From the NCBI GenBank assembly GCA_033557465.1, contig CM066048.1:20312305-20376304 (forward strand): 64,000 nucleotides of DNA. Reading direction: 5' to 3'. Below the pieces are notes generated by a model. It made no database searches. It was not told where the DNA came from and saw only the letters and a program-made list of their open reading frames with translations. The position numbers were made by a program, and so were the translations under genes. Origin of the DNA: Ichthyophis bannanicus. Lineage: Eukaryota; Chordata; Amphibia; Gymnophiona; Ichthyophiidae. This document shows, piece by piece, positions 30,318 to 41,643 of this stretch (positions within the stretch are counted from its first letter, which is position 1; every line of letters begins with the position of its first letter).

Positions 30318-30508
30318 TTAGGGTTCCAAACCTGTCAATTCTACAGCCAGCTGAGTTTCAGGAACTCCATAATGAATATACAAGAGATAAATTTGCACAC
30401 CTTAGAGAATCATTATATGCAAGTTTATCTTTTGCATATTCATTATGAAGATTCTGAAAACCTGACTGGTTCTGAGGTCCCCTGTAGAGGTTTGGGAAGC
30501 CCTGGCCT
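30318..30508. mobile_element. Palindromic hAT-type MITE, copy 2 (diverged)
   Basis: Inverted arms with TTCCAAACCTGTC against the complement of GTAGAGGTTTGGGAAGCCC. Central words ATAATGAATATACAAGAGAT and GCATATTCATTATGAAG mirror each other. Starts about 75 bp after LIM2 coding exon 2. No clean target duplication found. Confidence 0.65.
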
Positions 30509-31585
30509 GACCATCGTAAATGCAGGCAGATAGAAAGCAACTTGCTTCATGCACTGCGGTATGTACAGGTTGATATTCATGCACTTTGGGTAAATGAGTA
30601 GATAAATATCTATATGCAGTCCAACATCATCTCCCTTCCCTATATGCCTATTGCCAGATCTCTTAACCTTATTAATGCCATTATCCTCCATAATTGTCAC
30701 AAACGCCCAAAATCTGCCAATGTGATGACCGCCAGCATCACTGGTGGGCCACTTCAAGCTTTGTCATCTAAGGGGAACAAATCATAAGAGCATTTATGAT
30801 CGATGTGTTAGAAGTAGTTTAAAGGCTTCAATTAATAAGTATCGAAAAAATTGTTTGGTAGAAGGTGTCATGTCACAAGCTGCTATAAATAACAACAATG
30901 ACCCTAAAGAGCTAATATGGAAGAGGCCAGAATTAAGTCAAGCAGTGGAGACCTTATAATCACATGAAGACACACTTTAGAAAGGCCATTTCGGTGGTGA
31001 AAGGGACGTGGAAGTGAAAGCGTCTGCAAATCGATGTCAGTTTCAGAAAAGGAAGTGTAAACTCGGCATATCTCCACAAACAGAAGGAGGTGTAGGAATG
31101 CGTGAGGAATGAGAATTATAATATCCCTGTGCAGCAGAAGAAGCTGTTTCACAAATGTCCACCTGGAAAAAAACGATGGGCGAAACCTGGCAGTTGACAA
31201 GTGATATGTGCAGCCATCTCACAAGACACATGCGTGTATGTCGCCCCTTACACAGGTATCTGGCCGTTTTGCAATCTTAGATGTGCAGATACTACTCATT
31301 AACTACAGAGGACTCTGTCTTTACCTCATTCCCACTCAGAGGGGGTATACACTTTGGGAGGATTAAGGGGGATATCCCCATTAATCCCTCTTGTAAAGGA
31401 ATGGCCAAAAGGAACACTTTTTAAATACCTATTCAAGGCTGCATACTTTCCCCCTACCTATTTAATTTATAAGCAAAACAAATCATCAGAGAAGCAGGAT
31501 TGTAAGAAGACAACAGAGGTGTGAAGATTGGTGGAAGACTCATCAACAACCTTCGCTAGGAGGTGAAAGGAGGAGGAAATAGCCA
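30509..31585. other. Unassigned intron sequence
   Basis: No gene or recognised repeat in this part of LIM2 intron 2. Confidence 0.35.
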
Positions 31586-31589
31586 ATGC

Positions 31590-33405
31590 AATAAAATGGG
31601 GGGATAAGACATTTTTCAGATATATTAGTGAGAAGAGGATGGGCAAAAGTGGTATTGTCAGACTCAAGGGTGCAGGGGGGAATATGTAGAAGCTGATAAG
31701 GATAAAGCAGAATTGCTTAACGAATATTTTTGTTCTGTGTTCACAGATGAAGAACCAGGAGCAGGACCTCAGAAAACACCCACAAATAAGAACAGAAGCG
31801 AGGGACATCTTGAACAATTTTCAGAAGACTGTGTTCGTGAGAAACTAGTTCAACTTAAAGTAGACAAAGCAATGGGACCGGATGGGATACACGCTAGAAT
31901 ACTGAGGGAACTTGGGGACGTTCTAGCAACTCCACTGACTGACCTTTTCAATGCCTCGTTGGAGTCGGGAGTGGTGCCAAAGGACTGGACAGAAGCTCAT
32001 GTGGTGCCTTTACACAAAAGCGGAAGTAAGGATGTGGTTGAAAACTACAGGCCGGTTAGTTTAACTTCGGTGGTGAGTAAATTATTGGAAACGCTGCTGA
32101 CAGAGAAAATAGTGAGGTTTCTGGAGTCCAGCAGATTACAGGATCCGAGGCAGCATGGATTCACCAGAGGCAGGTCTTGTCAGACAAATCTGATTGATTT
32201 CTTTGACTGGGTGACCAGGGAGTTGGACCAAGGGAGAGCTCTAGATGTGGTGTATTTAGATTTCAGTAAAGCCTTTGACACTGTTCCTCACAGGCGACTT
32301 ATAAACAAACTGAGCACCCTAGGGATGGACCCTAAAGTTACTGCTTGGGTTAGAAATTGGTTGGGTGGGAGGCGACAAAGAGTACAAGTAAATGGAGCTC
32401 ACTCTGAGGAGAAGGATGTTACCAGTGGTGTGCCCCAGGGATCTGTCCTTGGTCCGATTCTTTTTAACATCTTTGTTAGTGATATAGCGGAAGGGCTGTC
32501 GGGTAAGGTTTGCCTCTTTGCGGATGATACCAAAATCTGCAATAGAGTAGACACCCAGGAAGGTGTAGATAACATGAGGAGGGATCTAGCTAAGCTTGAA
32601 GAATGGTCTAGAATTTGGCAGCTGGGATTTAATGTTAAAAAATGTAAGGTCATGCATTTGGGCTGCAGCAATCCAAGGGAGCAATACAGTATAGGAGGTG
32701 AAGTACTTTTGTCCACTAAAGAAGAGCGGGACCTAGGCGTGGTTGTGTCTGATGATCTTAAAGTAGCTAAACAGGTAGAAAAGGCAACGGCAAAAGCTAG
32801 AAGGATTCTTGGGTGCATACGGAGAGGTATGGCTAGCAGAAAAAAGGAGGTGATAATGCCTCTGTATAAGTCTTTGGTGCGACCTCATTTGGAGTATGGT
32901 GTGCAATTCTGGAGACCGCACCTTCAAAAGGATGTGAACAGGATGGAGTCGGTGCAGAGGGTGGCTACTAAAATGATTAGTGGGCTTCATTATAAAGCAT
33001 ATGAGGACAGACTTAAGGATCTTAATATGTACACCTTAGAGGAAAGGCGGGATAGAGGTGATATGATTGAGATGTTTTAAATACCTCTGTGGCATAAATG
33101 TTCAGGGAGAGAGCCTCTTTCAATTGAAAGCAAGTTCTGCTACGAGGGGACATGGGATGAGGGTGAAGGGAGATAGATTCAAGAGTGATATGCGGAAATA
33201 TTTCTTTACGGAAAGAGTAGTGGATCCATGGAATAGTCTCCCAGTGGAGGTGGTAGAGGTGAGGACAGTAACTGAATTCAAAAAAGCATGGGACCAACAC
33301 AGAAGATCTCTAAAGTAAAAAGTGGACTGTTGTAGTTGTTGTTATGGAAGGACAGACTAGATAGGCCATGTGGTCTTTTTCTGTCATCATGTTTCTATGT
33401 TTCCA
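31590..33405 (+). mobile_element. CR1 LINE (family B), 5'-truncated
   Basis: Starts within the linker region, carries the reverse transcriptase and C-terminal region, and ends with GACAGACTAGATAGGCCATG, then TTTCTATGTTTCCATG at about 33405. The 3' sequence differs from family A (17.5 kb). Related copies are at 56.85-58.3 kb, 1.6 kb and probably 0.8 kb. It lies in LIM2 intron 2 in sense orientation. Confidence 0.88.
31713..33080 (+). pseudogene. CR1 family B reverse transcriptase, frameshifted near its end
   Basis: A 455-codon open frame: SPGPDG-type motif (AMGPDGIHARIL), [73 protein letters not shown] (FADD), FNVKKCKVMHLG, IMPLYKSLVRPHLEY. It ends at DMIEMF because of one extra T in a TTTT run (33075-33078). 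The missing C-terminal part continues in another frame at 33067-33318 (RKYFFTERVVDPWNSLP, FKKAWDQHRRSL). All polymerase residues are present. The 5' endonuclease half is absent. Confidence 0.88.
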
Positions 33406-34290
33406 TGTTTCGCTATGCTGATGATGCCACATTACTGGCTGAAAGTGAAGATGATCGGAAACATTTGCTTCTCACAATCAAGGAACATAGTCTTAAAATG
33501 TGCCTGTACCTTAATGTAAAGAAGACAAAGATCATGACAACTGGAAAAATCAATAAGTTCATCGTTGAAGGAGAAGAAATTGAAATTGTGGACAACTTTA
33601 ACCTACTTGGATCAACTATCAATAAAGAAGCAACAAGCAGTCAAGAAGCAGTTCAGTTTGTTCAATGTAAACCGCACTGATGCAGAATAGCGCGGTATAT
33701 AAGAGAATGTAAATAAATAAATAAGAAATCAGATGACACATTGCTCTTGGCAGAATGACTATGAAGGACCTAGACAAGATTCTCAAGAGCAGAAATGTCT
33801 CTCTCCATACAAAGATTTGACTCGTTCAAGCCATAGTATTTTCAATAACATCATATGGATGCGAAAGCTGGACAGTGAAAAAAGATAGACAGGAAGAAAA
33901 TTGATGCCTTTGAATTATGGTGCTGGCGGCAAATACTGTGTATACCATGGACTGCCCAAAGAACAAACCAGTCAGTACTAGAGGAGATCAAACCTAAGCT
34001 TTCTTTAGAAACTCAGATGACAAGACTTCGACTTTCATACTTTGGACACATCATGCGAAGAGAGAGATCATTAGAGAAAGACATCATGCTTGGCAAGATA
34101 AAAGGTCAGCGCAAAAGAGGAAGGCCAGCAACGAGATAATCGATAGACTGGCACCCATAGCTGCTGTTATTTTATCAACAATGAGCTGCTTGATTGAAGA
34201 CCAAACACAATTTAGGACAATTATCCAGAGGGTCACCATGAGTTGATACTGACTCAATGGCACTTAACAACAACAACAACAACATCAGGG
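33406..34290 (+). mobile_element. RTE-clade LINE fragment
   Basis: Begins inside the RT catalytic block (FRYADDATLLAESEDD), then LNVKKTKIMTTGK and IVDNFNLLGSTIN. After an inserted L2-type tail (about 33655-33725) come the RTE C-terminal blocks, with readable pieces such as YGCESWTVKK, DAFELWCWRQ, LSYFGHIMRR and KRGRPATR. The 3' end is GACTCAATGGCACTTAACAA followed by a CAA repeat, characteristic of RTE elements. Several frame breaks. Confidence 0.82.
33655..33725 (+). repeat. L2/SINE-type 3' tail inserted in the RTE fragment
   Basis: TGTAAACCGCACTGATGCAG, AATAGCGCGGTATATAAGAG and AATAAATAAATAAG, as at 56.3 kb. Confidence 0.75.
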
Positions 34291-34367
34291 AACTGGGGGT
34301 AAATCCAGATGTGAACAAGTTGGGCTTCCATATGCATTCCCTATATGAAATCTGGAATACACATGTA

Positions 34368-34660
34368 TGTATTTATTTATTTAACATTTCTTATATACCT
34401 CCTTTCATGATATCAAGGTTGTTTACATTGAAGAAACTGAAATTACATTGAACAGGGCATTATAACTTGGAGATGACTATTTTACAGGGAACATGGGCTA
34501 TGGAGGGTTAAGTGGCTTGCCCAAGACCACAAGGAGCACCTGTGGGACTAGAAACCCCAGTCCTTCCGGCCCAAGGTTGCTGTTCTCTAGTGGAATTTGA
34601 ACCCCTGACCTTCCGGCCTGAGGTAACTTGTCCCAACCACTATGTCCATTCCTCCCTCCA
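34368..34660 (-). mobile_element. MIR-like SINE with L2-type tail
   Basis: Reverse complement shows the tRNA-like head (GGTTGGGACAAGTTACCTCA, B box GGGGTTCAAATTCC), the core CTTGGGCAAGCCACTTAACC and an AAATAAATAAATACA tail. Same family as 17.0 and 58.4 kb. Confidence 0.8.
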
Positions 34661-35514
34661 AATGTAGATTTTTGTCCCACTCAGGCCACGCTCTGACATG
34701 GTGGTATGGTTAGCAATATGTAAACTGGACCCATTCTAAAATGGCTATGCACACGGACACGATTTGCATACATGTATGCCTGATTATACAAGTTTAAATC
34801 ATGAATAGAGGCTTGTAAAATAACCCCCGTTATCTTCAACCTTAGGGCACAAACCAACAAAGAAACAGTCTTAACGATCCACGTCTGAAAATCTCAATTA
34901 TGCAAGTCAAATAATAATCCAATTATCTGAAAATCTGTGCGATAAGTAGCGTGAAACTTTCTCTTTCCTCTCAATGTGCTCTGTTCAGTGTTGTGTTTCG
35001 TTCTCCGTGGCTTGCAGTTCAGACATGTTGCTCATTAAATCCCCTGTCGTTCATATATGTTTCAATAACTGTCGCTATCCACTCCTAGTAGCGCCCTATC
35101 AAACAAAACCCGCTGCTTTATGGCGACTTTTAAAGAGTGTCCAAGACCCAAAGTGGTTGTGCTGGGTGGGTGGGCAAAACTCTGGCAAGAGAAAAATCAA
35201 CTTTACCCAGACCCCTTTCATTCCAGCCTCAAATGCAGGAGAATTTCATCCATATAATTAAACACAGTAAGGGCGTGATTCATGCTAGATTTTAAAGGGT
35301 TATGAACAATTAATCCTTAGGGCAGCTTACTCTGCATAAAACATTATCCAAGAATGTCCTCGTGAAAGTCCATGTCAGTGATTTATGTTATAGATGGTGA
35401 TTATAGAGTCTACACCGCGTGGCTATACTTCTGGCTTTTTCAACATTAGCCATTAGTCATTATTGTTACTCAGCTTTCAACTTCTCACAAACAATTTTTT
35501 CAATGCAACTAGGG
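34661..35514. other. Unassigned intron sequence
   Basis: AT-rich; no gene or repeat recognised. Confidence 0.35.
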
Positions 35515-35940
35515 TTACCAGATTTTTTGCAGGTAAATCTGAGACACTTATCGGAGGTTTGGGGGAGGGAGGGGGAGGAGGAGGAAGGGACACCTTAGTT
35601 CTAGCTTGAGCAACAAGCGGTGAAGGAGGGAGCGGAGTCATTACCCTGCCCCCTCCCCTCCATCCATCCTATAATGGCAACAGCATCACTCCAAGCAGAC
35701 AAATCAACAGATACATAGAAACAGTGGTGCAGTTCCTCCGTACTCTGCAAAATACAAAGCTAATGGATGTAAATTCTAAACATTCATATATTCCAATCCT
35801 TAAGTTGAAAATAACTTTTTTCTACCCTCCTCTGTCCCCTTTGCTGGAATTGGGTTGCCGAAGAGGAGGGAGCTGGGGATAGAGCGCTAAAATCGGGGAC
35901 AATCCCCAAAAATCGGGGACATCTGGTAATCTTATAGTTA
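35515..35940 (+). mobile_element. Short DNA transposon with inverted ends
   Basis: Ends AGGGTTACCAGATTTTTTGC and (reversed) AAGATTACCAGATGTCCCCG form imperfect inverted repeats. Interior words are shared with 6661-6840 in opposite orientation. No coding capacity. No clear target duplication. Confidence 0.55.
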
Positions 35941-36646
35941 ATTGATGCCTTTAAACTGCATCGAACGCATAGATCAATTTTATTTCTTTTTTTTACTTCT
36001 TGTATTTAACTCTCACCTTTCCAGTAGTAGGTCAAGGCGTAATGCTCATTCCTCTGAAATGCTCTCAAGGTTTGTTCCCCTTTACTGCTGATTTTGATAT
36101 ATTTTGGAACCCATTTTTGTGCCTTTTGTGTGTTTGCGGTAAGTTTTGTCATCTTCAACTTTTATTCTTAGAAGAGCAATATTTAAGCTAAACACCCAGG
36201 CCTCCTTCTCTGTCCTAGAACCCAATATTGCAATTAGAGTGACTGTCCTGCGGGAACATCCGACTTCCTCATGCTTATTGATTAAGATGGCCACTCCATG
36301 CTGGGTTCCCCGATGCCTTCTTAGAAGGCTGCTGTACATGAGCAGGACAGACTCCTTTGCAGCCTGGAGGAAGACTAATGCAAATGGATAGAGCACTGCT
36401 CTTAAAAGCACAATTCCTGGTCCTTGCAGGGTACTCGAGTCCCTTCCGGAAGCCTGATCCAGTTGTCCCATTGTTACAGTAGGTTGTAGCCACTGCTCCA
36501 TGAAAGTTATTTTGCAAATGCTGTTACAGCACTAAAGAAAGTATAACCTGATGGCCAGGGCATAACCAGTTCTGCCATCCCTTGTTCAAGATGGTTATCA
36601 AGCTTTGCCCATCACTCTGCCTTCTTGCGCATATTGCAAGGCAGGG
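35941..36646. other. Unassigned intron sequence
   Basis: No gene or recognised repeat. Confidence 0.35.
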
Positions 36647-36915
36647 CTGAGGGTCACACAGCACTGATGAGCCCCATCCCTTCCGCAATAATCCACTTCT
36701 TCTCTCAGATTATACAGAAGTCCTGAGGGTCACACAGCACTGATGAGCCCCATCCCTTCCGCAATAATCCCCTTCTTCTCAGATTATACAGAAGTCCTGA
36801 GGGTCACACAGCACTGATGATCGTTATCTCTTCTACAATAATCTGCTGTTCTCCTTCTCTCTCCCATTATACCGCAGTGTTGAAGAGCACATAGCACCGA
36901 TGATCCTATCTCTTC
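36647..36915. repeat. Tandem repeat, period about 75 bp, in LIM2 intron 2
   Basis: CTGAGGGTCACACAGCACTG starts at 36647, 36723 and 36797 (spacing 76 and 74), and a decayed fourth unit begins near 36877. Units also share ATGAGCCCCATCCCTTCCGC and CAGATTATACAGAAG. Confidence 0.9.
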
Positions 36916-37094
36916 TGCAGTTTGTAGTAATTGGAATTATAAGTCTGTGAGGTGTCCAGTGATTGAGTTTGTAAAACATCCTCTATCTTAGATGTTGTTC
37001 ACTTAATTGACCGGTCCCAAACTTTGAGATTTGGAATCTGGTTACAGGGCGGTGTTTTCTTACCCTGTGGGCTCTCAGGAGCTTCTCATTGTGT

Positions 37095-37300
37095 ATCAGA
37101 GAGATGACCTACATTGGCTCTCAGTGCCCAGGGCCAGCCCATGTTCAGGTGGCAGTGTCCTATACTGCCATGCGGAGAGACCTGGCAGAGAGATTCTGTG
37201 GAGGCGATGGTCACAGGTTCACAGTTTGGGGGATAGGGAGTCCCAGTCATTGCACAACACCGACACCTTGGGGTTGGATGTAAAGCCTATAATTTTGATG
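37095..37300 (+). repeat. Possible SINE related to 9.4 kb
   Basis: Ends CAGTCATTGCACAACACCGA, comparable with CAGTCATTGCTCAACAGTGA at 9.47 kb. Relationship weak. Confidence 0.3.
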
Positions 37301-37547
37301 TTCTGGAGTGGACAGGCCTGCTACATAGACACCAGTTAAGGAATGTCAGTTCAGGGGCAAAGCAAAGTAATTTAGGAAGGGATATAAACCATGGGGAAAA
37401 ATGCCAGGTAGTTGCAAATGAAGGATTATGGCACTGTAACCCAACAGAGGCCATTTTGATTGTGCTGAATCTCCTAAGGAGCAGGAATACAATGCTGGCC
37501 CCCTCCCCCAAAACTAGGTCTCAGTGTCCGCCATTTTCCTCTTTCAG

Positions 37548-37682
37548 GCTTCTTTGCTCTGCTGGCTGTGTCGGTGTACACAGGAGTGACAGTGAATTTC
37601 TTTGGCAAACGCTATATCGATTGGCGCTTTTCCTGGTCGTACATCCTTGGGTGGATAGGGCTGATACTGACTCTCTCTGCAG
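37548..37682 (+). CDS. LIM2: LIM2/MP20-like lens membrane protein, coding exon 3
   Basis: Acceptor CCTCTTTCAG ends at 37547; donor G|GTAATT starts at 37683. 135 nt, phase 1 to 1, residues 106-151. It carries the rest of membrane segment 3 (FFALLAVSVYTGVTV), the second extracellular loop (NFFGKRYIDWR) and most of segment 4 (FSWSYILGWIGLILTLSAG). YTGVTV and the DWRFSWSYILGW block are nearly identical to mammalian LIM2 and are the best evidence for the assignment. Confidence 0.94.
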
Positions 37683-38650
37683 GTAATTCACATGGTTTTA
37701 CAACTCTGTCTCTCCCTCTTCCATCACGCCTCTTCCTGAGGTCCCCCTCACGCTGTCTCTTTTACATCACTTCTTGTTCTTGAGTTTCCTTTTGTGCCAT
37801 GTCTTCTTCTGGTCACATCACTTTTCCTGAGATCTCTCTTGTCTGGTTTTCCCTTCACCATTGCAGCTCTCCTTGACATCCATCTTACATACATTCTCTT
37901 TCATTCCTTATTTCCATCTCTTTGATTTCTTATTTTATCATTTTTCCCTCTTTCCAAATTTTAGTATTTGTTTCGTACTTTCTGTTTCACACTGGTTCCC
38001 ATCAGTTCTTAGAAACAGTCCCTGGGAGCCTATTCTGGAATAACATTGGTCTGGCTGGGCTCCTAGGCCAACACCTCAGCCCTGGCTCTGGCCCACCATC
38101 TTTCAAGAAACACCACCTCAGGGGGAGGCCCCTCCCATGGTATCACACTTCCCACAGATCCTACATTGTCAGAGTACAGGCTGCCGAAAACACTATGGCA
38201 CGACCCCATGAAGTAGCTCATTGTTCTAGCTGTGCTTGAGTCCAGTGTAAACAGAGTGAGGCCCTCAGACACACCTTGGTGCCAGGCCCTGTCTCTCCCT
38301 ACATCCTCCTGCCTCTTCCCATGATGAGAATTTGCACACTTAGTTAAGTGGAGTCACGTCTCAGGTGGAGAGGGAGGTTATGTGTCTCACCCTGAAGAAC
38401 ACACTATAGTTGGCATACCCTGGGACAGGATAAGACCTAAGGAGCGCTGACTGGAGCGTGAAGAGTTGAAGCTATCATTTGGGGTAAGACACAGAGAGTG
38501 TTGACTAAGGTGGAATTTTTTCACACACCTGGTTTTGTGTTCAGCCAACAATCTTTCTCCCATCACTGCTCTTTTCCACATAAAGCTGTCATGAGTAGGA
38601 CATAATCTAAGTTGCTCATCCATCTTCTATTCTTCCCTTCTTCTTCTTAG

Positions 38651-38718
38651 GTGTTTTCCACATCTTTGCCTTCAGCAGACACAATTCCCAGGATGCTGTT
38701 GCTGCCTCCATTGGCTAA
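38651..38718 (+). CDS. LIM2: LIM2/MP20-like lens membrane protein, last coding exon
   Basis: Acceptor CTTCTTCTTAG ends at 38650. The exon completes the Gly codon and adds 21 residues, VFHIFAFSRHNSQDAVAASI and a final Gly, before TAA at 38716-38718. The first residues finish membrane segment 4. The cytoplasmic tail then differs from mammalian LIM2, whose tail is basic, ends in a Ser-Thr-containing motif and is reported to be phosphorylated. The frame agrees with the phase-1 donor, so the exon is likely right, but its divergence leaves room for an alternative last exon. Confidence 0.8.
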
Positions 38719-39560
38719 AGGTCCCCAGTGCTTCTGCCCTCTCTTCGAACCCTGCTCCTGTCTGGTGTACAACATGGACCTCTCTGGAGACAGCCTTCTT
38801 CTCTTTCATGAATCCTCTCTTCAAGGATGCTTGCCTTGTCATGGCTCTCCCTCTTACTGACATCAGCTCTCACCTACCTTCTTTAGGCATTCTGGTACTT
38901 CCAGTCCCATCCAGAGAGCACGGCAAGCACCAGTATGACCTGGGATGCGCTACGCATGAAAATGGGGCAGCTTGAGAGCTGGCAACAGTAGAGCTACCTA
39001 ATGACACCAGGTCATTTGGAAAAGGTTGAGCCATGACTGATTTTGCTCCCATTTCATACACCTACTCACAGTTTCAAATTCTCTAAACAAAAGCCACAAA
39101 TTACAAACTCCAGAATGCAACAGGACAAACTAAGGACTGATCCCAAAGCAGAGTGATCCAATCACCCCTACTAAACTAAGACGCCTCAGATCGTGTGCTA
39201 TTAGCATCTTCCCTTAAGCCCCCAGCCACAGCAATGGACAGGCAATGGCCGGCTTTTATTGTGTGATATTGACCGTCTTGGCTGTATGGCTTTTAGTCAG
39301 CCCTTGAAATAGTCCCTCAGTGCACATTTGAAAGCTTTTTTTATTGACCAAAATGCAGTTGGATGACAAGACCAGAAGACTGCACATCCTTTCTTCCTAA
39401 CGCCATGGATGGAGCCCAGTGAGCATGCATAGACTACTGTGGACGCTGTATGGACCAGCCGTGTCCATATCTCTTCGTGGAGAGGCTGGTTTTAGAGAAG
39501 GTGTGGTGACTGCAGAGACTTCTTCACGTGTTAAAATAAAACACATTTACCAATAGCTCT
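38719..39560 (+). other. LIM2: Probable 3' UTR of the LIM2-like gene
   Basis: No coding frame follows the stop. The first convincing AATAAA is at 39535-39540, followed by a GT-containing stretch (TCTGTGATTTGTC), so a transcript end near 39560 is plausible. Confidence 0.55.
39535..39540 (+). terminator. Poly(A) signal AATAAA
   Basis: Canonical hexamer about 820 nt after the LIM2-like stop codon, with GT-rich sequence 30-50 nt downstream. Confidence 0.55.
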
Positions 39561-41474
39561 GTAAAACCGAGTTCTGTGATTTGTCAGATGATGTCATGTG
39601 GCCTCAGAGCAGCTGCATGAGGGGAAGATTGATTTCTTACATACAGTATGCAAACACAGACCATCTTAAATGGAACTAACACATTACCAGTGAGGCAATG
39701 GAAAATGTCAATAGGTCAAAAATTGTTGACAAAAGAGTCCTGGGGAAAACTGTCAGGACCTTTTCGTCTGCTTGTTCACCCTCTCTGCTGTAGAACCGGT
39801 ACTGCAGAAACCTACTTGATCTTTCCCATAACCCCTCACTTCCCTATGCCTATCGTGGACTTTCTTACATCTTGTTACCATTATTTTACGTCATTGCTGC
39901 CCCTGAGAGGTCATGCAATGCACCTACCACCTACCACCCTCTCCGTACCCCATACTCCAGCCTCATGTTAGGATCTCTTGTTAGTTTTGCCAACTTTGCA
40001 AAATTGAAAAACCTCCTTCTTCCCACCAGATCCCAACCCTTGACCTTCTCACCTTTTATCTTGAAGCTGGGGCTGGTCCTAGGTCCATGCCTGGTGACTG
40101 CAGAAGGAGTGTTGACTTGTACTGATGTGTGGATGTGGAAATCAGTCATCACAAACGTCTCCCATAAGGAATGTAGGAGGGGGCGGTGGGCAGCGATGGT
40201 CCAAGACCTAGAGACAGAGTGCGCAATGGCTAAACCCTCAGCCCATGCAAGTGTGCGACCTGCTGCAGTTGCCAGCACTATGGCCAAAACTTGCTTCAAG
40301 AACAAAAGGGAAAGGAGAGTGGTTTCGTAGAGAAAGTAAGTTCCGCAGAGGGGAGTGTCAATGGTCAGCAGAATATCAGCACTTACATTGCCGGTTTAAA
40401 GTTCCTTCCAGCTGCCAATCTAGAAATCAGCTGGCCCAGCCGGGACAACCAAATATCAGCCAATTGGCAAACCTACCTACTGTCCTAGAACTTTCCACTA
40501 TAAACACACTGCTTCCCGTGTTCAGCCCTGTTCCAAAGAAGAAAGGATTCAAAAGCTCACTATTCAGCATCAGGTATGCCCTCAGGTCAGGAGACAGAAA
40601 CAAGTTGTGAAGACTTGACTCACGGAATTCCTTCCAACTCCTCTGCTTGTCTGTCTCTGACCTAGAAGGGAGAGGGGCGGGGATGGTTTGGATGGTGCGG
40701 TACCCAAACATTCTGTTGTTTTGGAAAGTTTAATAAATTGAAACCAAGTGTAATAATATATCAGACCACTAGATGTCACTATCAAAAGCTCTCAAAGGAT
40801 GGCTTTTACAGTTTAACCACAAGGTGCCACTGTGTATGTCAGTGTTTAGTGTGCGTATGGGTCTATGACTGTGTACATGTGCTTATTCTGTCTCTAAATG
40901 GATTTGTGACTGGGAGGATAGAAAAGACTGAAGAGGCAGTCTGAAAAGAGCACTTCTCTAACGCCATATGTCAGTGTATGAATGTTTCTATGATACAGAC
41001 TCTGAAACCACTTCTCCCCTAGAAATGCACTGTACTTTTTTGGGGAACGTTCATTTTTCTAGAATCTGCCACCTCCCACCGCCATATTTGGTCCAGTTCT
41101 GTTAAATTGTTGTATTTATTTTGCCCCCACACAGACATTCTTGATCCCTATCTATAATTTCTTTCCAACATCTATTGGGTTGAAAAAATTAAACCATGCA
41201 AAGAGGGATGGTTTAAAGCTGGTGTCACGCATCTCATTTTGACTAAATTCTAAAGAGAGATGCAATGAAGCCCCTTCCTCTGGCCTGTCAATACGACTAT
41301 TCTCATGTTTTTCCCTATTAATCAAAGCAACACCTTTATTTTGTAATGTGCTCAAATTCTCATTTTATTAAGTATGAAGGGCCCGATATTGCATGGAATT
41401 GCACCCATGCCCGATTTAAACATGTCTGCCAGAGATAACCGGCCTATATGGAATCTACCTCCAAGTGTTTTGTT
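39561..41474. other. Unassigned intergenic sequence
   Basis: Open frames here (for example 39872-40330) have no recognisable motif, good codon context or splice signals, so none is called. Confidence 0.35.
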
Positions 41475-41562
41475 TTGATTAGTTTGTAAGCTCTAATGAG
41501 GAGGGACTGTGCTCTTACATCAGTGCTACAGACAACTTATAGCGCTACAGAAATGATTAGTA
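41475..41562 (+). mobile_element. L2 3' end
   Basis: GTTTGTAAGCTCTAATGAGG, AGGGACTGTGCTCTTACATC, TAGCGCTACAGAAATG and TAGTAG tail, as at 17.35 kb. Confidence 0.75.
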
Positions 41563-41643
41563 GTTGTTGTTGTTAAGTGCTGTCGAGTCGGTGTCGACTC
41601 ATGGTGACCCTCGGGATAGTTGTCCTAAACTGTGTTCGGTCTT
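41563..41643 (-). mobile_element. RTE 3' end fragment
   Basis: Reverse complement of the RTE 3' end at 34200-34285: GTTGTTGTTAAGTGCTGTCG, then ACTCATGGTGACCCT, ending at GGTCTT where it abuts CR1. Confidence 0.8.

Noticed and set aside
34265..34284. CAA trinucleotide repeat as an independent microsatellite
   Set aside because: It is the normal 3' tail of the RTE element.
39872..40330. 152-codon frame downstream of the LIM2-like gene as another gene
   Set aside because: No domain, no splice context, composition like surrounding non-coding DNA.
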